A DNA stretch of 64,000 nucleotides. Origin: Actinacidiphila rubida (GTDB taxonomy: Bacteria; Actinomycetota; Actinomycetes; Streptomycetales; Streptomycetaceae). Each line of letters begins with the position of its first letter. Within the stretch, counting starts at the first letter, position 1. Location: positions 38,001 through 102,000 of the forward strand of contig NZ_FODD01000032.1 of the NCBI RefSeq assembly GCF_900110255.1, read 5' to 3'. The position numbers and the translations under genes were made by a program. Shown here piece by piece: positions 42,537 through 52,000 of this stretch. The notes below the pieces were generated by a model. That model was not told the origin of the DNA. It ran no database searches and saw only the letters and a list, made by a program, of their open reading frames with translations.

Positions 42537-43694
42537 ATGCGTGCACACCCTGACCAGGCGACGGCACTCCAGACGACGGCATACCCGGCCACGGCACCCG
42601 TGACCACCGGAGCGAAAGAGGCCGTCCTGCTCGTGGGCGGGAAGGGAACGCGGCTGCGCCCGCTGACCGTCCACACCCCCAAGCCGATGGTGCCGGCGGC
42701 CGGCGTGCCGTTCCTCACCCATCAGCTGGCCCGCGCCAGGGCCGCGGGCATCGAGCACATCGTGCTGGCCACGTCCTACCTCGCCGAGGTCTTCGCACCG
42801 CACTTCGGCGACGGCTCCGCGCTCGGCCTGCACCTGGAGTACGTCACCGAGACGGACCCGCTCGGCACCGGCGGCGCCATCCGCAACGTCGCCCACCGGC
42901 TGCACTCCGCGCCCGGCGACCCGGTACTCGTCTTCAACGGCGACATCCTCACCGGCCTCGACATCCGGGCCCTCGTCGACACCCACCAGCGCGCCCGCGC
43001 CGACGTCTCGCTGCACCTGACCAAGGTGCCCGACCCCCGCGCGTTCGGCCTCGTGCCCACCGACGCGGACGGCCGCGTCACCGCCTTCCTGGAGAAGCCG
43101 CAGACGCCCGAGGAGATCGTCACCGACCAGGTCAACGCCGGCGCGTACGTCTTCACCCGCTCCGTCATCGACGCCATCCCGGCCGGCCGGCCGGTCTCCG
43201 TGGAGCGCGAGACCTTCCCCGACCTGCTGGCCGCGGGCGCCCACCTCCAGGGCATGGTCGACTCCACCTACTGGCTCGACCTCGGCACCCCGCAGGCCTT
43301 CGTCCGCGGCTCCGCCGACCTGGTCCTGGGCCGGGCACCGTCGCCCGCCGTGCCCGGGCGCTGCGGGGAACGGCTCGTGCTGCCCGGCGCGGACGTCGCC
43401 GAGGACGCCAAGCTGTCCGGCGGCACCTCGGTCGCCGCCGGCGCGGTGATCGGCTCCGGCGCCCGCGTCGACGGCAGCGCGATCCTGGCCGGCGCCTGGA
43501 TCGAGCCCGATGCCGTCGTCAGGAACTCCCTGGTCGGCGCGGGTGCGCGGGTCGGCAGCCGCACCGTCCTGGACGGCGTCGTGGTCGGCGACGGCGCCCA
43601 CGTCGGCGCCGACAACGAACTGCTCGGCGGTGTCCGCGTCTGGTGCGGGGCGCGCATCGAGCCGGCCGCGATCCGCTTCTCCTCCGACGGGTAG
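42537..43694 (+). CDS. manC: mannose-1-phosphate guanylyltransferase (GDP-mannose pyrophosphorylase-like)
   Basis: A 385-residue nucleotidyltransferase expected to join mannose 1-phosphate and GTP into GDP-mannose. The N-terminal domain has the signature LLVGGKGTRLRPLTVHTPKPMVP, LGTGGAIRNV, FNGDILTGLDI and YWLDLGTP. The C-terminal part (about 275-385) is a left-handed beta helix of hexapeptide repeats with SGARVDGSAILAGA-like units. The first 25 residues are a variable Thr/Ala tail. With manB (55830) and manA (58811) this completes the route from fructose 6-phosphate to GDP-mannose; from memory S. coelicolor uses the same three genes for protein O-mannosylation. Close relatives use glucose 1-phosphate, so donor choice rests on context. 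Confidence 0.85.
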   Translation: MRAHPDQATALQTTAYPATAPVTTGAKEAVLLVGGKGTRLRPLTVHTPKPMVPAAGVPFLTHQLARARAAGIEHIVLATSYLAEVFAPHFGDGSALGLHLEYVTETDPLGTGGAIRNVAHRLHSAPGDPVLVFNGDILTGLDIRALVDTHQRARADVSLHLTKVPDPRAFGLVPTDADGRVTAFLEKPQTPEEIVTDQVNAGAYVFTRSVIDAIPAGRPVSVERETFPDLLAAGAHLQGMVDSTYWLDLGTPQAFVRGSADLVLGRAPSPAVPGRCGERLVLPGADVAEDAKLSGGTSVAAGAVIGSGARVDGSAILAGAWIEPDAVVRNSLVGAGARVGSRTVLDGVVVGDGAHVGADNELLGGVRVWCGARIEPAAIRFSSDG

Positions 43695-43898
43695 CGCGCA
43701 GCGCCTGCGGCGGCCTTCCGGATACCGCGTGCGGCCCATGCGGGCCGCGCGCCGGTGCCGCTGCCGCCCGCGGGGCGGTGGGCGTGGGGCGTCCGCGGGA
43801 CGTCCGGCGCGGCCTGCTCGCCCGGCGCCGGGTTCGTCCCGTGCCGGTGCGCCCCGCACCCGGCCGCAGTGTCGGCGCGCCCGAGTACGCTCGGCAGC

Positions 43899-44849
43899 GT
43901 GCCCGCCATCCCCGCCAGCCGCGTCGGCGGTACGTCCGCCGCCACCCGCCGGTGGACGCCGTCCGGGCCGCTGGACGTCCGCCTCACCGTCATGCCGCTG
44001 CGCCGCGGCGGCACGGACCCGGCGTTCCGCATCACCCCCGACGGCGCGGTGTGGCGCGCCAGCCGCACCCCTCAGGGCCCGGCCACCCTGCGCGTCACCG
44101 GCAGCCCCGCCCAACTCGAGGGCCACGCCTGGGGCCCCGGCGCGCAGTGGCTGCTCGACGCCATGCCGGGCCTGCTCGGCGCGGACGACGACCAGTCCGG
44201 CTTCGCGCCCCGCCACCGCGTCGTCCACCACTCCCACCGGCGGCACCCCGGGCTGCGGCTCACCCGCACCGGACTCGTCCTCGAAGCGCTCATCCCGGCG
44301 GTCCTGGAGCAGAAGGTCACCACGATCGAGGCGTACCGCGCGTGGAAGACGCTGCTCTTCCAGCACGGCGAGGTCGCGCCCGGGCCGTCCCCGGCCGACC
44401 GGATGCGGGTCATGCCCGACGCCCGCGGGTGGGCCCGCGTGCCCTCCTGGGACTGGCACTGCGCGGGCGTCGACAACAAGCGCGCGTCCACGGTGATGCG
44501 CGCGGTCCGCGTCGGCGCGCGGATCGACGCGCTGGCCGCGCTGGACCCGGCCGAGGCGGGGCTGCGCCTCCAGACGATCCCCGGGATCGGACCGTGGACG
44601 GCCGCGGAGACGCTGCAGCGCAGCCACGGTGCGGCGGACGCGGTGACGGTCGGGGACCTGCACCTTCCGCATCACATCGGGTTCGCGCTCACCGGCGAGC
44701 AGAAGTCCGACGACGAGACGATGCTGAGGTTGCTGGAGCCGTACGCCGGGCAGCGGCACCGGGCTGCCCGGCTCATCGTTCTCGGGGCGCCGGGCCCGCC
44801 GAGGCGGGCGCCTCGGCTGGCACCGAATCCTCCGTCGTGGCGGTCGTAG
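43899..44849 (+). CDS. DNA-3-methyladenine glycosylase-like protein (HhH-GPD)
   Basis: A 316-residue base-excision repair glycosylase. The helix-hairpin-helix is LQTIPGIGPWTAAETLQ (about residues 222-238) followed by the Gly/Pro-rich loop and the catalytic aspartate in VTVGDLHLPHHIG. These enzymes remove alkylated purines from DNA. GTG 43899 is preferred: TACGCT lies 12 bases upstream, fitting a leaderless transcript, and the upstream frame (from 43755) is low-complexity Cys/Gly/Ala. The last 20 residues are Pro/Arg-rich. It is convergent with fbiB across a large composite palindrome. Confidence 0.87.
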   Translation: MPAIPASRVGGTSAATRRWTPSGPLDVRLTVMPLRRGGTDPAFRITPDGAVWRASRTPQGPATLRVTGSPAQLEGHAWGPGAQWLLDAMPGLLGADDDQSGFAPRHRVVHHSHRRHPGLRLTRTGLVLEALIPAVLEQKVTTIEAYRAWKTLLFQHGEVAPGPSPADRMRVMPDARGWARVPSWDWHCAGVDNKRASTVMRAVRVGARIDALAALDPAEAGLRLQTIPGIGPWTAAETLQRSHGAADAVTVGDLHLPHHIGFALTGEQKSDDETMLRLLEPYAGQRHRAARLIVLGAPGPPRRAPRLAPNPPSWRS

Positions 44850-44852
44850 CTC

Positions 44853-44974
44853 GCTTTTTCCGTTTTCCACCGACCCAGCCACCAGAGACCCGCACCTTCG
44901 GACGGCCTGGGGGCACCCCCGGACGGAGTCTGGGGGAGGGCGGGCGGGTGGGAGAAAAACGGGAAAAAAAAAGC
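44853..44974. terminator. composite palindromic terminator region between convergent genes
   Basis: Outer arms are AT-rich and imperfectly complementary: 44853-44871 (GCTTTTTCCGTTTTCCACC) and 44947-44974, which holds AAAAACGGG and a run of nine A. Between them a C/G hairpin has a 9-bp stem with one G-T pair (44916-44924 with 44928-44936) and a GGA loop, next to another GGGGGCACCCCC palindrome. The mix of G/C core and T/A arms is unusual in this genome and probably terminates both strands. Confidence 0.6.
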
Positions 44975-46296
44975 TAACGCACCGCCAGAAACGGCTCAGC
45001 TTCACGAACCGCCCGCGCCGGAGGCGCGACCGCGGGCCGTCCGACGGCCACCGCCCCCATCGGATCCCAGTCCCCGGGCAGGCCGAGCACGTCCCGGACC
45101 ACGTCGCGGCAGAACATCGTGGACGACACCCACGCGGAGCCGAGCTGCTCGCCGGCCAGGGCGACGAGGAAGTTCTGCACGCCGGCCCCGGCGGCCACGA
45201 CGAACATCTCGCGTTCGGCGGCGGAACGCCGCGCGTCGGGGTAGGGGTGGGCGCCGTCGGCGACGAGGCACGGGACGACGAGGTAGGGCGCGCGGCGCAG
45301 CACGTCCCCGCGGCGGAGCCGCTTGGCGATGCTGGTCTCGGAGAAGCCGTCGCGGCGCAGGTCCGCCTCCCAGGCGTCGCGCATGGCGTCGAGGAGCCGG
45401 GTCCGCACCTCGGGGGTCTCCAGGAGGACGAAGCGCCAGGGGGTGGTGTGGTGCGGCGCGGGCGCGGTGACCGCGAGGGCGACGGCGCGGCGGACGGCCG
45501 CGGGGTCGACCGGCTCGGAGGTGAACTCGCGGACGGTGCGCCGCAGCGACACCGCCTCGCGCACCGCCTCGGAGGTGCCGAGCCGGAACATGTCGTCGGC
45601 GGCGGAGCGCACGAGGGGCCGGGCCCCGGGATCGTCGTCGCCGGGCGCGGGGTCGACCACGGCGGGCAGGCCGCGCACCACGGCCACCGGCAGGCCGTCG
45701 GCCTTGCCCTTGACCAGCTCGCCGGCGGCGGCCAGTTCGTCGGCGGTGGCGGTGACCGTCACGTTGAGCGGGTTGCCGTGGGCGTCCCGCCCGCCGCGCA
45801 GGTCGTCCAGGACGCGGACGCCGGACGCGCCGATCGCCACGTCGGTCAGGCCGTTGCGCCAGGGCCGGCCGAAGGTGTCGGTGAGGACGACGCCCACGCG
45901 CACACCGAGGTCCGCGTGCAGGCGCTCGCGGATGCGGCGGGCGGACGCGTCGGGGTCCTCGGGGAGCAGCAGCACGGTGCCGGCCGGGGTGTTGGAGGCG
46001 TCGACACCGGCGGCGGCCATGACGAAGCCGTGCCGGGTCTCGACGATGCGTGTCGGGCCGCGCCGGGCGACCAGACGGACGGTCTCGGCGTCGATCGCGG
46101 CCTCGCGGTCGTCCGCGCGCACCAGCCGGCCCTCGGCCTTGCTGACGATCTTGGACGTGACGATCACCACGTCGCCGTCGGCGAGCGCGGTACCGGTGGC
46201 GGCGATGAGCTTGGCGACGTCGTCGCCGGGCTGCACCTCGCCGATGCCGGGCACGCCGAAGACCTCGTAACGCGGCGCGGCGGCGGGGGAGTTCAC
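44974..46296 (-). CDS. fbiB: coenzyme F420:L-glutamate ligase fused to nitroreductase-like domain
   Basis: A 440-residue bifunctional F420-synthesis enzyme. Residues 1-245 are a CofE domain (GIGEVQPGDDV, DVVIVTSKIVSKAEGRLV, DTFGRPWRNGLTDVAIG) adding gamma-linked glutamates. Residues about 250-440 form an FMN nitroreductase-type domain (SLRRTVREFTSEPVD, APHHTTPWRFVLLE, AGAGVQNFLVALAGEQLGSAWVSS) that reduces dehydro-F420. The fusion is the usual actinobacterial FbiB. The GTG start at 46296 overlaps the fbiA stop (GTGA), indicating coupled translation. Confidence 0.94.
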   Translation of the reverse strand: MNSPAAAPRYEVFGVPGIGEVQPGDDVAKLIAATGTALADGDVVIVTSKIVSKAEGRLVRADDREAAIDAETVRLVARRGPTRIVETRHGFVMAAAGVDASNTPAGTVLLLPEDPDASARRIRERLHADLGVRVGVVLTDTFGRPWRNGLTDVAIGASGVRVLDDLRGGRDAHGNPLNVTVTATADELAAAGELVKGKADGLPVAVVRGLPAVVDPAPGDDDPGARPLVRSAADDMFRLGTSEAVREAVSLRRTVREFTSEPVDPAAVRRAVALAVTAPAPHHTTPWRFVLLETPEVRTRLLDAMRDAWEADLRRDGFSETSIAKRLRRGDVLRRAPYLVVPCLVADGAHPYPDARRSAAEREMFVVAAGAGVQNFLVALAGEQLGSAWVSSTMFCRDVVRDVLGLPGDWDPMGAVAVGRPAVAPPARAVREAEPFLAVR

Positions 46297-47249
46297 GCGC
46301 GCACCTCTTCGGCCAGGTCGAGCGCCTCGCGGGCCATGCGGGTCGTCGCGTCCAGGTCGGACATCATCAGCGGGATGGCGCGGCAGCGGATGCCGGCCGC
46401 CTCGACCTCGCCGACCACGCCCGCGTCGACGGTGTCGACGAGCCAGCCGTCGAGCAGCCCGCTGCCGTAGTGGGCGGCGACCGCGGCGGCGGTGGACTCC
46501 ACGCCGACCGCGGCGAGCACCTTGTCGGCCATGCCGCGCACCGGGGCGTCCCCGACGATCGGGGACAGGCCCACGACGGGCACACCGGCCTCGGCGATGG
46601 CCTCGCGGATGCCGGGCACCGCGAGGATGGTGCCGATGCTCACCACCGGGTTGGACGGCGGGAAGACGATGACGTCGGCGGCGGCGATCGCCTCCAGCAC
46701 GCCGGGCGCGGGCTTGGCCGCCTCGGCGCCGACGGGCAGGACGGCCTGGGCGGGGACCGAGGCGCGCAGCCGCACCCAGTACTCCTGGAAGTGCACGGCC
46801 TTGCGCTCGCCGTCGGCCTCGATCAGCACATGGGTCTCGACGCGGTCGTCGGACATCGGCAGCAGCCGCACGCCGGGCTGCCAGCGCGCGCACAGCGCCT
46901 CGGTGACGGCGCTGAGCGGGTAGCCGGCGCCGATCATCTGGGTGCGGACGATGTGGGTCGCGAAGTCCCGGTCCCCGAGCCCGAACCACTCGGGGCCCAC
47001 CCCGTAGGCGGCGAGCTCCTCCTTGACGGTGAAGGTCTCGTCGGCACGTCCCCAGCCCTGCTCCTCGTGGATGCCGCCGCCGAGGGTGTACATGACCGTG
47101 TCGAGGTCGGGGCAGACCTTCAGCCCGAACAGGTGGATGTCGTCTCCGGTGTTGCCGACGACGGTGATCTCCGCCTCCGGCGCCGCTGCCTTGAGGCCGC
47201 GCAGGAAGCGCGCGCCTCCGATACCTCCGGCCAGAACCACGATTCGCAT
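46293..47249 (-). CDS. fbiA: 2-phospho-L-lactate/phosphoenolpyruvyl transferase of F420 synthesis
   Basis: A 318-residue CofD-type transferase that moves the lactyl- or enolpyruvyl-phosphate group to the deazaflavin Fo, giving F420-0 or dehydro-F420-0. Conserved stretches are VVLAGGIGGARFLRGL (residues 4-19), VVGNTGDDIHLFGLKVCPDLDTVMYTLGGG and FPPSNPVVSIGTILAVPGIREAI. Its stop overlaps the fbiB start by 4 bases. fbiC and fbiD are not in the window. Confidence 0.95.
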   Translation of the reverse strand: MRIVVLAGGIGGARFLRGLKAAAPEAEITVVGNTGDDIHLFGLKVCPDLDTVMYTLGGGIHEEQGWGRADETFTVKEELAAYGVGPEWFGLGDRDFATHIVRTQMIGAGYPLSAVTEALCARWQPGVRLLPMSDDRVETHVLIEADGERKAVHFQEYWVRLRASVPAQAVLPVGAEAAKPAPGVLEAIAAADVIVFPPSNPVVSIGTILAVPGIREAIAEAGVPVVGLSPIVGDAPVRGMADKVLAAVGVESTAAAVAAHYGSGLLDGWLVDTVDAGVVGEVEAAGIRCRAIPLMMSDLDATTRMAREALDLAEEVRA

Positions 47250-47288
47250 GACGCCCAGTCTTGCAGCACGCCGAGGGCGCCGGAGAGT

Positions 47289-47885
47289 TCAGCGTCCGGC
47301 GGGGGCGCTCGCGGGCCTGCCGTGCGCCGTCGGCGTGCAGGCGTACGGCGTCATCTCGGTCAGTCCGGGGAAGTACACGTGCAGGCTGACGGCGGGTTCG
47401 AGGGAGTCGTTGACCACCTCGTGGACGTAGCCGGGGGCGAACACGCGCTGCGCGCCGGGGGACAGGCCGCGCCGTGTCTCGCCGCCGCGGTCGGCACGGG
47501 GCAGGGCGCGTTCGTGCAGGGTGCCGTCGAGCACGGTGAGGACGGCCGAGGAGCCGCCGTGGTCGTGCAGGCCGCTGCCCTGCCCGGGGAGCCAGCTCAG
47601 CAGCCACACCTCGTAGCCGGGGCCGGTCCGCAGGCGGGCGTACCAGCGGGTGGTGGCGTCGTAGCGCACCAGCGGGGCCCACTGGGCGCGGTCGGCGGCC
47701 AGGGAGCGCGCGAGTCCGGCGAACTCGGCGACGGTGCCGGGGTGTTGGGGCACCGCCGGGAGCAGGTGGGGCAGTGCCAGCGGGTCACCGGCGATCGAGA
47801 CGTCGGAGTACGAGGGGTACTCGGTGTTCGCGGTGTTCGCGGCGTATTCGGTGCTCAGGGCGTGCGGGGGGTGCACGGAAGCCAT
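47289..47885 (-). CDS. cysteine dioxygenase family protein
   Basis: A 198-residue cupin expected to oxidise cysteine to cysteine sulfinate. The iron-binding facial triad is visible: LHDHGG (H107, H109) and YVHEVVN (H155), with the intervening G-S-S-A-V-L-x-V-L-x-G-x-L-x-E strand typical of bacterial CDO. The first 30 residues are low-complexity (ANTANTEYPSYS). AAGGAACG precedes ATG 47885. A Cys-rich leader peptide with a possible attenuating hairpin lies directly upstream, implying cysteine-responsive control. It shares the strand with fbiA, with 39 bases between. Confidence 0.9.
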   Translation of the reverse strand: MASVHPPHALSTEYAANTANTEYPSYSDVSIAGDPLALPHLLPAVPQHPGTVAEFAGLARSLAADRAQWAPLVRYDATTRWYARLRTGPGYEVWLLSWLPGQGSGLHDHGGSSAVLTVLDGTLHERALPRADRGGETRRGLSPGAQRVFAPGYVHEVVNDSLEPAVSLHVYFPGLTEMTPYACTPTAHGRPASAPAGR

Positions 47886-47955
47886 GGGATGCGTTCCTTG
47901 TGATGCGCGTGATGCGGACGGCGCCGGGTCCGGGAGACGGCCCGGGCGGGGGGAA

Positions 47956-48054
47956 TCAGCGGCAGCGACAGGAACGACAACAGCTCTGCGCGAGCGCGAC
48001 GCAGCGGGACTCGCTCAGGCGAGTCCGGAAGGGCGCGTGCTGCTCGGCGTACAT
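47956..48054 (-). CDS. Cys-rich leader peptide upstream of cysteine dioxygenase
   Basis: A 32-codon open frame, too short for routine gene finding. It begins MYAEQHAPF and ends CCRSCRCR, with five cysteines among 32 residues, four of them in the last eight. Its stop is 70 bases before the dioxygenase start, and the gap can form a C/G hairpin (CCGGG-N6-CCCGG type). Actinobacterial Cys-tailed leader peptides act as attenuators: ribosome progress over the Cys codons reports cysteine-tRNA supply. No Shine-Dalgarno site precedes ATG 48054, fitting a leaderless message. Start and family are by pattern; no homologue search was possible. Confidence 0.75.
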   Translation of the reverse strand: MYAEQHAPFRTRLSESRCVALAQSCCRSCRCR

Positions 48055-48090
48055 GGCGTCAAGGAGACCGGGCCGGTAGGCCGCTTGTCA

Positions 48091-48104
48091 AACGGATGTC
48101 CGTT
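48091..48104. promoter_or_regulatory. palindrome at the leader-peptide promoter
   Basis: AACGGA-TG-TCCGTT is a perfect inverted repeat 37 bases before the leader-peptide start, overlapping a minus-strand TTGACA (48091 down to 48086). A repressor site for sulfur or cysteine control is a reasonable guess. Confidence 0.4.
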
Positions 48105-48451
48105 ATGTCCTTCAGGTTCACCTGATCCGGTAACGCGAGGTGCTGAAAGGTTTGTGCACTGCGCTGTGGGGATAGGTGGTGCGGCATCCGTGCAGATCCG
48201 ATGCAGATCCGATTCCGGTCCTGGAGAACGTGTCGCGTGGTGTGACGTTGTACTTCTGTGATGGAAATGTGATCCACAACGCTTCACCCCCGAGGGCGGA
48301 ACGCCGCGCGACGCGACTGCGTCTGACGGAGTGTGAGCGGGTGATCGGTCGGACCAGGGTTGACGCATGCAGGAATTTGGGCTGATTTCAACACTTTCTG
48401 TCACCCCTTGGTTCAGCGGAGTGAATAACGGACCCAATAGCAGATCTCCGC

Positions 48452-48481
48452 TTGACTGGCCCGGATCCACACACTTGTAAT
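48452..48481 (+). promoter_or_regulatory. sigma-70 type promoter of whiB
   Basis: TTGACT at 48452-48457, an 18-base spacer and TGTAAT at 48476-48481. The expected start near 48488 gives a leader of about 67 bases before ATG 48555. Confidence 0.6.
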
Positions 48482-48554
48482 TTCACTCGTGTCGTTCAGC
48501 CGGACCAGGTGACGGCAGGGAACAACGGGGAAGCACGACAGACGAGGGGCGCGC

Positions 48555-48818
48555 ATGACCGAGCAGTTCCAGTTGCTGCTGGCCGAGGAGGCCGACGAGG
48601 AACTCGGCTGGCAGGAGCGCGCGCTCTGTGCGCAGACCGACCCTGAGTCGTTCTTCCCCGAAAAGGGCGGATCCACGCGTGAGGCGAAGAAAGTCTGCCT
48701 CGCGTGCGAAGTCCGGTCCGACTGCCTGGAGTACGCGCTCGCCAACGACGAGCGGTTCGGCATCTGGGGCGGCCTGTCCGAGCGCGAGCGACGCCGTCTG
48801 AAGAAGGGCGTCGTCTGA
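48555..48818 (+). CDS. whiB: WhiB-family iron-sulfur regulator, sporulation regulator WhiB
   Basis: An 87-residue Wbl protein. Four cysteines C25, C48, C51 and C57 bind a [4Fe-4S] cluster; the GIWGG turn is at 69-73; a basic C-terminal ERRRLKKG segment contacts DNA. Wbl proteins bind region 4 of the principal sigma factor and steer it to targets; WhiB works with WhiA to start sporulation septation. The N-terminal MTEQFQLLLAEEADEELGWQ and the neighbouring glycosyltransferase/DUF5719/DUF3499/manB genes match my memory of the whiB locus rather than other wbl genes. AGGGG precedes the start. Confidence 0.93.
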   Translation: MTEQFQLLLAEEADEELGWQERALCAQTDPESFFPEKGGSTREAKKVCLACEVRSDCLEYALANDERFGIWGGLSERERRRLKKGVV

Positions 48819-49061
48819 CCCCGAGGCCTCCCGGCGGCCCCCGTGTCCCGGTGCCGTCCCGGGCAAACGGCCCGGTCAGAGCCCTGCCGCAGCCCGTCCT
48901 GCCCGCCCCCGCGCGGGCCAGGCGGGCTGCCGTTGTTCTCACACCCGGACGGCGGCCGCGGTGTGAGCCGTTAGTGTGGGTGGCCGTCCGAGACGTCCGC
49001 CCCCGCACCCGCCGGGACGGTTGCGTCCACCGCAGTCCAGCGAACCGGGGCCCGAACCTCG

Positions 49062-52000
49062 ATGTCCGTGAACAGCCCAGCACCGGCCGCCCATCCGGCC
49101 GGCACCCCTGAGTTCCCGCGCCACGTCGTCACCGCCGTGCTCGTCGCGCACGACGGCGCGCGCTGGCTGCGCCAGGCCCTCGACGGGCTGCTCACCCAGA
49201 ACCGCCCGGTCCAGGACGTCATCGCCGCCGACACCGGCAGCGCCGACGACTCCGCCCGCCTCCTCGCCGAGGCGCTCGGCGACCAGCGCGTCCTGCACCT
49301 CGCCCGCCGCACCGGCTTCGGCGCCGCCGTCGACGAGGCCGTGCGCGCCGTACCGCCGCTGACCGCCGACGACCTGCCGTACCTCGCCGCGCGCCGCAGC
49401 GGCTGGGACCCCGTCAACCGCACGTGGAACGACGAGTCGTACGACGAGGACGACCGGCCGCACGGCGAGCCCGTGCAGTGGCTGTGGCTGCTGCACGACG
49501 ACTGCGAGCCCGACCCCGACGCCCTGTCCGCACTGCTGCGCACCGCCGAGGCGACCCCCTCGGCCGCCGTCATCGGCCCCAAGCTCCGCTCCTGGTACGA
49601 CCGCAGGCAGCTGCTGGAGGTCGGCGTCAGCATCGCCCGCAGCGGCCGCCGCTGGACCGGCCTCGAGCGCCGCGAGCAGGACCAGGGCCAGCACGACCAG
49701 GTGCGCCAGGTGCTGTCCGTGTCGTCCGCGGGCATGCTGGTGCGCCGCGACGTGTGGGAGGAACTCGGCGGCTTCGACCGCCGGATCGCCCTCATGCGCG
49801 ACGACGTCGACTTCTGCTGGCGCGTCCAGGCCGCCGGCCACAGCGTGATGGTCGCCCCCGACGCGATCCTGCGCCACGCCGAGGCGGCCTCCCGCGAGCG
49901 CCGCCCGGTCGACTGCGCGGGCCGCTCCGCGGTCAACCCGCACCGCGTCGACAAGGCCGGCGCCGTCTACACGCTGCTCGCCAACACCCGCGGTCCGCTG
50001 CTCCCGTACGTGGTGCTCCGGATCGTCGTCGGCACCCTGCTGCGCACCCTGGCCTACCTGGTCGGCAAGGTGCCCGGGCAGGCCGTGGACGAGATCGTCG
50101 GCCTGCTCGGCGTCCTGCTGCGGCCCGGCCGGCTCATGGGAGCCCGGCACAGACGCGGCCGCGGCGTCGTCCCGCCCGCCGAACTGCGGCCGCTGTTCCC
50201 GCCACCCGGCGCGACCGTCCGTGCCACCGTCGACCAGGTCGTCAGCAACATCGCCGGACGCGCCGACGCCTCGACCGCCGCCGCCGGACGCCACGGCGGC
50301 GCGGTGGAGTCCGGGCCGGGCGAGGAGGACGGCGAGTTCCTGGAGGTCGAGCAGTTCGCCCGGCTCAAGCGGCTGGCCCGCAAGCCCGGTCCGGTGCTCT
50401 TCGCCGTGCTGCTCGCCGTGTCGCTGGCCGCCTGCCGCTCCCTGCTCGGCGGCGGCACGCTGTCCGGCGGCGCCCTGCTGCCGGTCGGCTCCGGCGCCTC
50501 CGACCTGTGGGGCGCCTACGCGGGCTCGTGGCACGCCCTCGGCACCGGCGGCACCGAGTCCGCACCCCCGTACCTCGCGGTGCTCGCGATCTTCGCGACC
50601 GTGCTGTTCGGCTCCACCAGCCTGACCCTGACGCTGTTCCTGGTCGCCTCCGTGCCGCTGGCCGGCATCACCGCCTACTTCGCGTCGCGCCCCCTGGTCG
50701 AGTCGCGTCTGCTGCGTGCCTGGGCCTCGGTGGCCTACGCGTTCCTGCCCGCCGCCACCGGCGCCCTGGCCGGCGGCCGGCTCGGCACCGCCGTGCTGGC
50801 CATCCTGCTGCCGCTGATGGCCCGCGCCGCCGTGTCGTACGCCGGTCTCCAGCTGGGATCGTCCGCCATCGAGCGCGGTGTGAAACCGGGCTGGCGGGCC
50901 ACCTGGGCGCTGGCGCTGATGCTCACCTTCACCACCGCCTTCACCCCGGTCACCTGGCTGATCGCCCTGGTGCTGGCCGCCGCCGTGCTCGGCTGGCGGC
51001 TGGCCGGCGGCGCCGCCCAGCTGGTCGTCCCGCACGTGCTGCGCTCCGCGGCCGTGCTGGTGACGCCGATGGTGCTGCTCGCCCCCTGGTCCCTCGGCCT
51101 GCTCGCGCACCCCGGCCGCCTCCTCCACGAGGCCGGCCTGACATACGGCAGCAAGAGCGCCTCTGGCCTGAACCTCCTGCTGCTCAGCCCCGGCGGGCCC
51201 AAGGCGTCCGGCGGCTTCCTGCTCGTCGGCGTCGTGCTGGCCGCGCTCGCCGCCCTCATGCGCGGCACCCGCCGCACCGCCATCACCGCGGCGTGGGCCG
51301 CGGCCCTGACCGGCCTGCTGTTCGCCGTCGTGGAGAACGGCAAGGACTGGGCGGGCCCGGCCACCCTCGTCTACGGCCTCGCGCTGCTGGCGGCCGCCAC
51401 GATCGGCGCCGAGGGCGCCAACGAGCGCATCGCCGCCAGCGGCTTCGGCTGGCGCCAGCCGGTGGCCGGCCTCATCGCGGTCGCCGCCGTCGCGGCGCCG
51501 CTGCTCGCCGCGTTCACCTGGGTCGTGGACGGCGCCAACGGCCCCATCAAGCGCGGCGATCCGCAGCAGGTGCCGGCGTTCGTGGCCGAGGAGGCCACCA
51601 CCCGCGACCAGCCCCGCACCCTGGTGCTCAACGGGACCCCGGGCGACGTCACCTACGCCCTGGTGCGCGGCTCCGGCGCCCAGATCGGCGACGCGGAACT
51701 CGCCGCCTCGGCCCCCGCCGACCCCACGCTCGACACCGTCGTCGCCAACCTCGTCGCCGGCTCCGGCGCCGACCAGGGCAGCCGGCTCGCCGGCTACGCC
51801 ATCCGCTACGTGCTCGCGCAGCAGGGATCGCCGCGCTCCTTCGGCCGCATCCTGGACAGCACCCCGGGCCTGTCCCGGGTGAGCCAGACCGACGGCAGCG
51901 AGCTGTGGCGGGTCGACGCGACCGTCTCCCGCATCACCATCACCAGCAAGGGCGCGCAGCCCGTCTCCGTGCCCTCGGGCCGCGTCGAGGCGCACACCAC

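Larger units (their letters stand above)
48055..48554. other. 500-base regulatory region between leader peptide and whiB
   Basis: No credible gene. It holds divergent control sequences: the palindrome at 48091-48104 for the leader peptide and a long AT-richer segment (48180-48490) leading to whiB. There is a spaced inverted repeat, GCGGAG near 48416 with CTCCGC near 48446, directly before the whiB -35. Long, complex upstream regions are typical for whiB, which is under developmental control. I could not identify binding sites for named regulators. Confidence 0.6.

Noticed and set aside
42342..45005. 887-codon frame antisense to manC and the DNA glycosylase
   Set aside because: No recognisable domain; overlaps two well-supported genes; GC-driven lack of stops.
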